Source: an uncultured Alphaproteobacteria bacterium
GTDB lineage: Bacteria; Pseudomonadota; Alphaproteobacteria; CAKMZR01
Direction of reading: 5' to 3'
NCBI GenBank assembly: GCA_929200455.1
Contig: CAKMZR010000005.1
Span: 1 to 21,746 of the forward strand
Length of the DNA: 21,746 bases
How positions within the stretch are numbered: the stretch's first letter is position 1; each line of letters starts with the position of its first letter. Shown one piece after another: positions 14,737 to 21,036 of this stretch. The position numbers and the translations under genes were made by a program. The notes below the pieces were generated by a model. That model worked only from the letters and a program-made list of their open reading frames with translations. It had not been told where the DNA came from and searched no databases.

Positions 14737-15571
14737 AGCACAGGCTTTCTGGGTTATAGGTTTTCATTTTTTCTGTTTTGAGTTTGTTTTGGTTGATAAC
14801 TTTTTTGAGTTCTTGTCGTTGTTTTTTGGAGAGTTGATTGTAGAAGGAGACGAAGTGTTGGATGGTATTATGTTTGTATTTTTGGTAGGGAGCGAGGAGT
14901 TTTTTGGAGAGTTGTAGGATGTCTTTAGTCTTGAGGTCTTTTCCGGACGAGAGCATGTGGTGCCACGAGCAGAAGACATCGAGTGAGGATGTGTACATAT
15001 GTTTTACGGCGGGTTTTGTGACTGTTGCGAATGAGTTTAATTTTTTGAGTGCGAGATTGTCAAGGAGGAGTTCGTCATGGAGTATTTGGGTAATTTTCTG
15101 TGATGAGTTAGAGATGCAAGTGTCTAGATTTTTGTTTTGGCATGACATGTAAGTGGTTTTATTTTTTGGTTTATTGAAGGATTCGAGTATTTTTTGTATT
15201 TTTGCCCGTTGGGTTTGGTCGAGGCTGTTATAGAAGGTGACGAATTTGTCGACAATTTTGAGTTCGTATTCGTGATATATAGAGATCAAGGCGTCGGGAA
15301 GAGCGATGATTTCTTCGGCAGAGATGTCTTTATTGCTTGTGAGTATTTTTTGCCAAGTGTGTCGATTTTTGAGGTATGTGAAGTAAGCGGTGGTGAAAGC
15401 GGGTGCGACGGCGACGGCGAGTTCGCTGAGGTGTTCCTGTTGCTGGCTATTGAGATTGAGGCTATTTTGGAGATCGCCTTGGATTTTGCTTAGGACGATC
15501 CCTGTACATCCGCCTATGGAGAGTGACAGAGTGAAGAGGATGATGCAGCGGAAGAAGATTTTATGGTTCAT
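14723..15571 (-). CDS. Two-repeat Spy/CpxP-like lipoprotein (paralogue 1)
   Basis: A 282-residue predicted lipoprotein. The hydrophobic N-terminus ends in the lipobox SIGGC (C22). The rest is helical and polar and consists of two similar halves about 130 residues apart. One half contains LNLNSQQQEHLSELAVAVAP and FVTFYNSLDQTQRAKI (FYN at 113). The other contains LALKKLNSFATVTKPAVK and FVSFYNQLSKKQRQEL (FYN at 243). Each half matches one unit of the shorter lipoproteins at 15777 and 16390. The layout, a paired-helix unit with Gln-rich conserved positions, recalls the LTxxQ motifs of Spy/CpxP; this is a resemblance, not a proven homology. Function unknown; an envelope chaperone or kinase modulator is possible given the nearby two-component genes. 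Its stop lies inside the start region of the DNA methyltransferase frame. No Shine-Dalgarno sequence was seen. Confidence 0.75.
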   Translation of the reverse strand: MNHKIFFRCIILFTLSLSIGGCTGIVLSKIQGDLQNSLNLNSQQQEHLSELAVAVAPAFTTAYFTYLKNRHTWQKILTSNKDISAEEIIALPDALISIYHEYELKIVDKFVTFYNSLDQTQRAKIQKILESFNKPKNKTTYMSCQNKNLDTCISNSSQKITQILHDELLLDNLALKKLNSFATVTKPAVKHMYTSSLDVFCSWHHMLSSGKDLKTKDILQLSKKLLAPYQKYKHNTIQHFVSFYNQLSKKQRQELKKVINQNKLKTEKMKTYNPESLCSATS

Positions 15572-15611
15572 GAGAGTAGGGTTGGGTTGAACGTATGTAG
15601 TTATCTTGTCT

Positions 15612-15640
15612 TTTATGGATTACGATTCTTGTTCATGCAA
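15612..15640 (-). promoter_or_regulatory. Weak candidate promoter for lipoprotein paralogue 1
   Basis: Read on the minus strand, TTGCAT (15640-15635) and CATAAA (15617-15612) are 17 bp apart. Each matches the sigma70 consensus at four of six positions. The 205-bp gap 15572-15776 also holds the terminator of the upstream gene and nothing else I can identify. Confidence 0.3.
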
Positions 15641-15706
15641 TGGGAGGGGGCTGCAACTTTAAGTATATAACACAATGTTTTCTCTCATGTCTATAGGTAT
15701 GAGATT

Positions 15707-15737
15707 AAAAAAAGAGACTCTCCAAAACTGGAGAGTC
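15707..15737 (-). terminator. Rho-independent terminator after lipoprotein paralogue 2
   Basis: GACTCTCCA (15716-15724) pairs perfectly with TGGAGAGTC (15729-15737) around a 4-base loop. Read on the minus strand, the 9-bp hairpin is followed within two bases by seven T residues (15713-15707). It lies 39 bases after the stop of the gene at 15777. Confidence 0.9.
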
Positions 15738-15776
15738 ACATTAACGATGATTTTTGGGAGATGTTGATGTGGTTGG

Positions 15777-16259
15777 TTATGACCACATTGAACGTCCCAT
15801 TAGGCAGAAGTTTCTGCAGAAGAACGAGCTTCCACATGCGAATCCGTGTCCGCCGAAAAACTCGGCACTTTGTTTGCGTTGATTTTGGTCGAGGCTATTG
15901 TAGAAGTCGGCAACGGCGAAAGAGATTTGGTCTCTATTGTCATTGTATATGGAGACGAGATTATCGGTGACGGCGAAAGCTTCGTCTGGAGAGAGGTCAT
16001 CACCATTTTTGGCTTTTTCGCGGAGGATTTTTGTGTCGCGTACAGCTGAATCGAGGGATTGTTTCAAGGTAGGTTCGACGAGTTCGACCAAGGTATTAAG
16101 TTTCTCTTGTTGTGTGGGATTGAGTTGGAGTTGTTGAGAGAGTCTGTGGGAAGAGTTTTCCACTATGGACTCGAGAGAGGGAGCACATGCACTCAAGAGC
16201 ATAGCGACGAAGAAAACGAGGACGAGGTGAAGTCTTTTTGCGTTTGAGGGGATGTACAT
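15777..16259 (-). CDS. Spy/CpxP-like lipoprotein with Cys-rich tail (paralogue 2)
   Basis: From the ATG at 16259 this is a 160-residue lipoprotein with lipobox LLSAC (C25). A TTG at 16271 would add four residues before the signal sequence. The mature part holds one family unit: LQLNPTQQEKLNTLVELVEP, the acidic DDLSPDEA, and VADFYNSLDQNQRKQ (FYN at 119-121). It aligns closely with the protein at 16390. The C-terminal 25 residues differ: GGHGFACGSSFFCRNFCLM contains one His and three Cys (C142, C148, C152), possibly a metal site or disulphides in the periplasm. Function unknown. A strong terminator follows, so it seems to be its own transcription unit. Confidence 0.75.
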   Translation of the reverse strand: MYIPSNAKRLHLVLVFFVAMLLSACAPSLESIVENSSHRLSQQLQLNPTQQEKLNTLVELVEPTLKQSLDSAVRDTKILREKAKNGDDLSPDEAFAVTDNLVSIYNDNRDQISFAVADFYNSLDQNQRKQSAEFFGGHGFACGSSFFCRNFCLMGRSMWS

Positions 16260-16300
16260 AGAGATTTTCAAGAAGAGCCATTTATATAGGACAATAATAC

Positions 16301-16312
16301 ATCATTAATGAT
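16301..16312. promoter_or_regulatory. Perfect 12-bp palindrome upstream of lipoprotein paralogue 2
   Basis: ATCATTAATGAT is a perfect palindrome lying 42 bp before the ATG at 16259, between the terminator of the upstream gene and this gene. It could be an operator, but no second copy was found near the other lipoprotein genes. Confidence 0.3.
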
Positions 16313-16323
16313 TGTAAGTGAAG

Positions 16324-16372
16324 AAAAAAATACCGTGACTCTCTCGTTGTTGTTGCGGAGAGAAGTCACGGT
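16324..16372 (-). terminator. Rho-independent terminator after lipoprotein paralogue 3
   Basis: ACCGTGACT (16332-16340) pairs with AGTCACGGT (16364-16372), extended by CTCTC/GAGAG across a single bulged base. The loop is about 12 bases, GTTGTTGTTGCG. On the minus strand seven T residues follow (16330-16324). It lies 17 bases after the stop of the gene at 16390. Confidence 0.88.
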
Positions 16373-16389
16373 AAGTGGGAGGCAAGGGA

Positions 16390-16971
16390 TTAGTACTGAC
16401 TTTTGTTTTTCTTTTTCATGCGGTCGCCATTCATCATGTCGTCGTCGTCCATCATATCGTCGTCGTCCATCATGCCGCCGCCGTTCATGCAGCCGCGACC
16501 TTTATGGCCTCTATGATGTCCGCCTCTCATACCCATGAATCCGCGTCCTCTGAGGATTCTTTTGTTGAGTTTTTTCTTTTGATTGTCATCGAGACTGTTA
16601 TAGAAGTCGGCCATGGCGGTGGAGACTTTCTGTTTATTGTCTTTATAGATGGGAATGAGGTTATCGATGAGAGCGGTGATGGTTTCTGGGGAGAGATCTT
16701 CGCCACTTTTGATTTGGCTTCGGAGTTCTTTTCTGTCGTTCATGACGGAATCGAAAGCCTGTTCCAAGGAAGGTTCGAGCGTTTCTGAGAGCGTGTCGAG
16801 TTTATCTTGTTGACTTTGGTTGAGTTCAAGATTGTGAGAGATTTTCTCCGAGTAGTTATCGACCACGTTTCCGACGGAGGGGTAGCAAGCACTTAAGAGT
16901 CCGCCGACGATTGTGAGGATGGCTATTCGTAGATAGTTTTGGGTTGAGAGGGATTGTTTAAGTTTTATCAT
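16390..16971 (-). CDS. Spy/CpxP-like lipoprotein with Met/Asp/His-rich tail (paralogue 3)
   Basis: A 193-residue predicted lipoprotein: signal sequence with lipobox LLSAC (C29), then one family unit with LELNQSQQDKLDTLSETLEP, EDLSPETI and MADFYNSLDDNQKKKL (FYN at 123-125). Residues 140-193 form a low-complexity tail. It begins MRGGHHRGHKGRGCM, followed by two MMDDDD blocks and a basic end. His, Met, Cys and Asp clusters of this kind bind transition metals in several periplasmic proteins, so metal sensing or buffering is plausible; the metal cannot be named. The ATG at 16971 is preceded by AAGGA on the minus strand, rare for minus-strand genes here. The gene is divergent from the response-regulator operon and shares its regulatory region. 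Confidence 0.8.
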   Translation of the reverse strand: MIKLKQSLSTQNYLRIAILTIVGGLLSACYPSVGNVVDNYSEKISHNLELNQSQQDKLDTLSETLEPSLEQAFDSVMNDRKELRSQIKSGEDLSPETITALIDNLIPIYKDNKQKVSTAMADFYNSLDDNQKKKLNKRILRGRGFMGMRGGHHRGHKGRGCMNGGGMMDDDDMMDDDDMMNGDRMKKKNKSQY

Positions 16972-17005
16972 GAGGTGTTCCTTTTCTGCTGATAATTTTG
17001 AAGAA

Positions 17006-17022
17006 GTTGTCTTGTTGACAAC
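17006..17022. repeat. Inverted repeat in the shared promoter region
   Basis: GTTGTC (17006-17011) and GACAAC (17017-17022) form a 6-bp inverted repeat with a 5-base centre. It lies just beside the overlapping -10 elements, near the expected start of the lipoprotein transcript. It may be a second operator or only a weak hairpin. Confidence 0.35.
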
Positions 17023-17027
17023 AGTGT

Positions 17028-17056
17028 ATAATATGGGGCAGTTGAGGGTTGAGGTC
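17028..17056 (-). promoter_or_regulatory. Putative activated promoter of lipoprotein paralogue 3
   Basis: On the minus strand TATTAT (17033-17028) would be the -10. The hexamer 17 bp upstream, GACCTC, is a poor -35, as expected for an activator-dependent promoter. The GTRACA repeats would then be centred near -60. On the + strand the same AT block reads TATAAT (17027-17032) and may serve the regulator operon, which would place the repeats downstream of that start. Confidence 0.4.
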
Positions 17057-17067
17057 TTTTCACGAAG

Positions 17068-17093
17068 GTGACAAAGTGTAACAAGATGTAACA
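17068..17093. promoter_or_regulatory. Tandem response-regulator binding site (RstA-box-like)
   Basis: Three direct repeats lie at an exact 10-bp period: GTGACA (17068-17073), GTAACA (17078-17083) and GTAACA (17088-17093). Period and form are typical of OmpR-family regulators, which bind as tandem dimers on one face of DNA. On the minus strand, 17090-17077 reads TACATCTTGTTACA, which fits the E. coli RstA box as I remember it (TACATNTNGTTACA) at every fixed position. It stands between the regulator gene and the lipoprotein gene, so autoregulation and control of the lipoprotein are both possible. Confidence 0.65.
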
Positions 17094-17127
17094 GTGATTT
17101 TAGAAAGCGGAAATAGAGGATATAGTG

Positions 17128-17847
17128 ATGGAGTCGAAGCGGGTATTGTTGATAGACGATGACACGGAGTTGGTGGAGCCTTTGAAGATATACTTGGGTC
17201 GGAATGGTTGGGAGTTGTTATGGTCGGCATCTGGCTATGAAGGATTGGAATTGTTGGGTCGTGAGAGAGTGTCGGTAGTGATTTTGGATGTGATGTTGCC
17301 GGGTAAGGATGGTTTTGGTGTGTGTCGAGACATAAGGGAGAGTTATGATCTTCCTGTATTGATGTTGTCGGCACGAGGTGAGGTGGACGACAAGGTGGTG
17401 GGATTGACGGTGGGAGCGGATGATTATTTGTCGAAACCGTTTGATCCGAGGGAGTTGTCTGCGAGACTGGACGTGTTGTATGCACGAGGTTATCGGGGAA
17501 CGAAGTCGGAAGGAGGGGTTTCTTTAGAGGGTGTTTGGTCATACGGGGGTTTGGAGGTGGATGAGAACAGGGGGGAGGCGAAGTTTCGGGGAGATGATAT
17601 TGTATTGACGGCGATGGAGTTTGATTTGTTGGTATTGTTGATGTCGCACGGGGGCAAGAGATTTTCTCGTTATGAGTTATTGAATAGGCTTCAGGGAATT
17701 GACGCGGATATTTACACACGTTCTGTGGATGTTTTGGTGAGCAGACTGCGTAAGAAGCTGAGGGAGAAGGACGAGCGTTTGGGCAAGTGGATAGTGAGCG
17801 AGCGTAACAAGGGATATGTATTTTTGCCGAGGGGGTGGGAAAGTTGA
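17128..17847 (+). CDS. OmpR-family response regulator (RstA/CpxR-like)
   Basis: A 239-residue cytoplasmic transcription factor. The receiver domain (about 5-115) has the acidic cluster D10-D11-D12, phosphoacceptor D54 in VILDVMLPGKDG, S81 and K103 in YLSKPFDP. The winged-helix domain (about 135-235) has LTAMEFDLLVLLM, RSVDVLVSRLRKKL and the wing SERNKGYVFLPRGWE. That last segment resembles the RNKGYLF..HAW ending I remember for E. coli RstA, so I place it nearer RstA than CpxR or OmpR, with limited certainty. The ATG at 17128 is chosen (AGAGGA 7 bases before); a GTG one codon earlier is possible. The kinase gene follows with overlapping codons. Likely targets are its own operon and the divergent lipoprotein gene. 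Confidence 0.93.
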   Translation: MESKRVLLIDDDTELVEPLKIYLGRNGWELLWSASGYEGLELLGRERVSVVILDVMLPGKDGFGVCRDIRESYDLPVLMLSARGEVDDKVVGLTVGADDYLSKPFDPRELSARLDVLYARGYRGTKSEGGVSLEGVWSYGGLEVDENRGEAKFRGDDIVLTAMEFDLLVLLMSHGGKRFSRYELLNRLQGIDADIYTRSVDVLVSRLRKKLREKDERLGKWIVSERNKGYVFLPRGWES

Positions 17848-19196
17848 AGGCCCTTGGACGTCGTTTCTTTTTATTTTTTTTCTATTCTCTGAGTGGACGT
17901 TTATTTCTTGTATTTTTGGTGACATCATTTTTGTTGGTATTGTGTGTTAATTTGGTGGGAATGTCTGTGATGAGGGAGGAGATGATGCATTATTTTTCCC
18001 CGCATGTGAGGCAATATTTTCACTATATACGCAATGACATAGGTTCCCCGCCGAATTTGGAGAAGGCGCAAGCTTTGGTGGATCGCACGTTGATGCCGAT
18101 GAGGATACGGGGTCGGGATGGCTCGGAGTGGTTTTCATCTGGTAAGGGAGCAATATTTCCGGACACATCTGGGAGTCGGGTGGTGGAGCGTCGTCACTAT
18201 CGTTTGTATTTGGGTTCTCATGGGACGGTGATAGAGTTTAAGTTTCGTGGATTTTTCTATGGATTTTGGTTGACGGAGGAAGACGGTTCGGAGCGTGTAC
18301 GTACGGTATTGTTGTTGTTGTTGGGTATATTGTTGTTGTTGGTTGTGGGGAGTTATTTGGCGGTTCGTTCTCAGATAGTGCCGCTTGTAGAGATTCGAGC
18401 GGGTATTAATCGTGTGGGAGAGGGAGAGTGGGATGAGCCTGTGAAGAAGTTGGCGATGGGGGAGTTGGGAGAGTTGGGTCGAGGTATTAATGGTATGGCG
18501 TTGCGAATAGGGAGGATGGTGAGGGGAAAGAAGTTTTTGTTATTGGCGATGAGTCATGAACTGAAGACGCCTTTGACGAGCATGAGGGTGAACGTGGAGT
18601 TGATGGAACCATCATCTGAGAAGGATCGTTTATCGCAGAATGTTGCGGTGATGGAGGATTTGATCGAGAGGTTATTGTTGAGTGAGCGATTGAGTGAGTG
18701 TCGGGAAGGTGAGGTTGAGTGGTATGATATTTCTGCAGGGTTGAAGAAGTTTTTGGCAGAGGGAGTGGAAGAAGAGGTGGAGGTGAGATTGCAAGAGGGA
18801 TTATTGTATGTCAGAATGGGAGAGGAGGAGTGGTTGGTATTGTTGAGGAATGTGTTGGTGAATGCGTTTCGTCATACGGGTGCGGGAAGGAAGTGTCCGT
18901 TGGTGGAGTTGTGTAAGGAAGGAGAGGAGTGTGTATTGAGGATAGTGGATGATGGGGAAGGAGTGAAGGATGAAGAATTGTTGCATTTGGGCGAGGCATT
19001 TTATCGTGGAGATGGTTCTCGTACGCGTGCGACGGGGGGTACGGGACTTGGATTGTATTTATGTCGGTTGATTGTCGAGATGAGAAGTGGTAAAATACGA
19101 TTTTCGCACGCTTTGGGTGTGAATGGTGGTGAGCGTGAAGGTTTGATGGTAGAAGTGAGATTGCCCTGTCGAGAAGGGTTGAGAGGCGAAGCGTGA
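17835..19196 (+). CDS. Sensor histidine kinase (RstB/CpxA-like)
   Basis: An inner-membrane kinase of 453 residues. TM1 lies at about 21-43, a periplasmic sensor region of about 113 residues at 44-156, TM2 at about 157-177, and HAMP at 178-230. The dimerisation domain has the phosphoacceptor H241 in AMSHELKTPLTSMR. The ATPase domain has N-box NVLVNAFRHTGAG, G1 DDGEGV, F-box EAFYRGDGSR and G2 GGTGLGLYLC. It should phosphorylate the regulator encoded immediately before it. The start is either the GTG at 17835 or the TTG at 17844, which overlaps the regulator stop as TTGA; both are close behind a G-rich stretch. The sensor region matches no ligand-binding family I recognise. The Sel1 gene follows with a 4-bp overlap, so all three genes form one operon. 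Confidence 0.94.
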   Translation: MGKLKALGRRFFLFFFYSLSGRLFLVFLVTSFLLVLCVNLVGMSVMREEMMHYFSPHVRQYFHYIRNDIGSPPNLEKAQALVDRTLMPMRIRGRDGSEWFSSGKGAIFPDTSGSRVVERRHYRLYLGSHGTVIEFKFRGFFYGFWLTEEDGSERVRTVLLLLLGILLLLVVGSYLAVRSQIVPLVEIRAGINRVGEGEWDEPVKKLAMGELGELGRGINGMALRIGRMVRGKKFLLLAMSHELKTPLTSMRVNVELMEPSSEKDRLSQNVAVMEDLIERLLLSERLSECREGEVEWYDISAGLKKFLAEGVEEEVEVRLQEGLLYVRMGEEEWLVLLRNVLVNAFRHTGAGRKCPLVELCKEGEECVLRIVDDGEGVKDEELLHLGEAFYRGDGSRTRATGGTGLGLYLCRLIVEMRSGKIRFSHALGVNGGEREGLMVEVRLPCREGLRGEA

Positions 19197-20539
19197 GGAG
19201 CGTTGTTTGTATGTTATCTGCACGATTGATTCTGGTGTTGGGGTTGTTGTTGCTGGGTGTGAGTGTGCCTGTGGGTGTAAGGGGGGACGACGTGATAGGG
19301 GCGAGCAAAGTAGAATTATTGGAACGCTTGCGTATGCGGGCACTTTCTGGGGACAAGGGGGCCCAATATGCCTTGGGTAAGGCGTATTTGGAGGGCAGTG
19401 GAGTGAAGAAGAGTGACGTGGAGGCGTTAAGGTTTTTCCGAATGGCTGCGGAGCAGGGTCATGGGGACTCGCAGTTGTTTGCGGGCAATTTGTTGAGATT
19501 TGGGAAGGGGGTGAAGCACGATGAGGCACTGGCGGAGAGGTATTATGAAGCGGCGGCACGTCAAGGATTTGTGCAGGCGCAATATGTGTATGGATTGATG
19601 TTGATGTCGAAGGATCCGCCGTCTGCGAAGGAGGCGGAGCGTTGGTTTTCGCGTTCGGTGTCGCTAGGACACATACCGTCATATTATGAGTTGGGATTGA
19701 TCTACCAAAATTCATCTTTTGGTTTTCAGGATGAGGAACGGGCACGTAGTCTTTTTTCTTACGCAGGCGAGCGAGGTTATGGTCCTGCGGAGTACGCTCT
19801 TGGGGTTATATATGACAGGGGAGAGGGCGTGGAGGAGGACAATGAGGAGGCTGTGCGTTGGTATACACGAGCGTCTTCGCGGGGTATTGTGCAGGCGCAG
19901 TTGAATTTGGGCATTATGTACAGGGAGGGAGAGGGCGTGGAGCGAGATTTGCTGAAGGCGGAGGGTTTCTTGTTGAAGGCAGCAGAAGCTGGCAACGAGT
20001 CGGCACAATTTCAACTGGGTGTTTTATACGGGGAGGGAGGAGGCGTGATAAGGAAAGATTTGTCGATGTCGTTTCGTTGGTTTTTGCGTGCGGCGAGACT
20101 GGGTCACGCGTATGCACAGCATAATGTGGCGTCGATGTATGAGCAGGGAGAAGGAACGCAGATAGATAAGGAGAAGTCGATATATTGGTACGAGAAAGCA
20201 TCGGATCAGGGCATAGACTTGTCACTTTATAATCTTGCGGTTTTGTATGAGAAGGGAGAAGGAATTAAACGCGATCGTGGTCGTGCACTTGGTTATTACG
20301 AGGATTTATCGAAGAGGGGTTATGCGCCTGCACTTTTGCATCTTGGGGTGATGTATTGGAATGGAGATGGAGTGGAGAAGGATAGGGAGAGGGGTCGTAA
20401 GATGGTGGAGGAAGCGGCGAGCAAGGGATTGGCGTCTGCACGTGAGGTGATAGATCAGATAGAGGAGATAGATAGGGAGAATGCGCTTGAGGAGTCGCGG
20501 CGTGTGGAGGAGGCGAAGCGTTCTGGTGAGGAAGGTTGA
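19193..20539 (+). CDS. Secreted Sel1-repeat protein, possible ExoR-like kinase regulator
   Basis: A 448-residue protein beginning with a signal peptide (basic start, then LILVLGLLLLGVSVPVG, likely cleavage near VRG-DD) and consisting almost entirely of ten Sel1-like repeats of 34-37 residues. Examples are AQYALGKAYLEGSGV, AEYALGVIYDRGEGV, AQLNLGIMYREGEGV and LLHLGVMYWNGDGV. A charged helical tail follows. Sel1 repeats build a curved scaffold for protein-protein contacts. The GTG start at 19193 overlaps the kinase stop (GTGA); an ATG at 19211 still leaves a signal peptide. In Sinorhizobium the periplasmic Sel1 protein ExoR restrains the ExoS/ChvG kinase. Operon position and predicted location make a similar role here plausible, though unproven. 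Repeats 3 and 4 are the most divergent. Confidence 0.9.
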   Translation: MRSVVCMLSARLILVLGLLLLGVSVPVGVRGDDVIGASKVELLERLRMRALSGDKGAQYALGKAYLEGSGVKKSDVEALRFFRMAAEQGHGDSQLFAGNLLRFGKGVKHDEALAERYYEAAARQGFVQAQYVYGLMLMSKDPPSAKEAERWFSRSVSLGHIPSYYELGLIYQNSSFGFQDEERARSLFSYAGERGYGPAEYALGVIYDRGEGVEEDNEEAVRWYTRASSRGIVQAQLNLGIMYREGEGVERDLLKAEGFLLKAAEAGNESAQFQLGVLYGEGGGVIRKDLSMSFRWFLRAARLGHAYAQHNVASMYEQGEGTQIDKEKSIYWYEKASDQGIDLSLYNLAVLYEKGEGIKRDRGRALGYYEDLSKRGYAPALLHLGVMYWNGDGVEKDRERGRKMVEEAASKGLASAREVIDQIEEIDRENALEESRRVEEAKRSGEEG

Positions 20540-20541
20540 GG

Positions 20542-21036
20542 TTAGGAAGAGGAGTTTTTGAGTAGTCGTGCTTGTTGACGGTTCCAATCGCGTTTTTTGA
20601 CGTCTTCGCGTTTGTCGACTTTTTGTTTTCCTTTTGCGAGAGCGATTTCTATTTTTGCGACTCCTTTTCTGTTGAAATGGATATTGAGGGGAATGATGGT
20701 CATGCCTTCTCTGGTGATGGCGGCTCTAAGTTTATTTTTTTCCCGAGCGTGTACGAGTAGTGTTCTTGGTCTTTTTTCGTGATGTTGTCGTGCGATGGGA
20801 GCGTGTGGGTAGTGTCCTATGTGGAGGTTGATGAGGGTGAGGTGCTGTTCTTTGAAAGAGACGTAAGCATCGGAGATGTTAGCTTTTCCGAGGCGTAGGG
20901 CTTTGACTTCTGTTCCGGTGAGTTGGATTCCGGCTTCGAGAGTATTTTCGATATGGTAGTTGAAGCGAGCTTTTCGGTTAAGAGCGACCTGTCCGTGAGA
21001 GATGAAAGAAGGGGAAGTATTTTTATTTTTTTTCAT
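20542..21036 (-). CDS. smpB: SsrA-binding protein SmpB
   Basis: SmpB binds tmRNA and delivers it to stalled ribosomes for trans-translation. The sequence has the family blocks NRKARFNYHIENTLEAGIQL, GTEVKALRLGKANISDAYVS, LINLHIGHY and REGMTIIPLNIHF. The basic tail KGKQKVDKREDVKKRDWNRQ ends in RLLKNSSS, and becomes helical on the ribosome. The frame is open upstream to 21114, but that part is out-of-frame DNA of dapA. The ATG at 21036 gives 164 residues, near the family norm, and overlaps the dapA stop as ATGA. dapA-smpB adjacency is common in alphaproteobacteria. The gene ends 2 bp from the convergent Sel1 gene, with no terminator visible between them. Confidence 0.97.
   Translation of the reverse strand: MKKNKNTSPSFISHGQVALNRKARFNYHIENTLEAGIQLTGTEVKALRLGKANISDAYVSFKEQHLTLINLHIGHYPHAPIARQHHEKRPRTLLVHAREKNKLRAAITREGMTIIPLNIHFNRKGVAKIEIALAKGKQKVDKREDVKKRDWNRQQARLLKNSSS

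Noticed and set aside
14720..14740. Programmed +1 frameshift joining the lipoprotein to the DNA methyltransferase at TCC-TAA-A
   Set aside because: A +1 slip would connect the frames, but the product would be a membrane-anchored periplasmic lipoprotein fused to a cytoplasmic DNA enzyme, and no stimulating element is visible. A rare start or coupled re-initiation is simpler.
14545..14781. 78-codon + strand frame within the methyltransferase region
   Set aside because: It is the complement of conserved DNA methyltransferase motifs on the minus strand and has no recognisable features of its own.
16437..16490. Short tandem repeats resembling a mini CRISPR array
   Set aside because: The repeats are in frame with MMDDDD codons of the lipoprotein tail and have no spacers.
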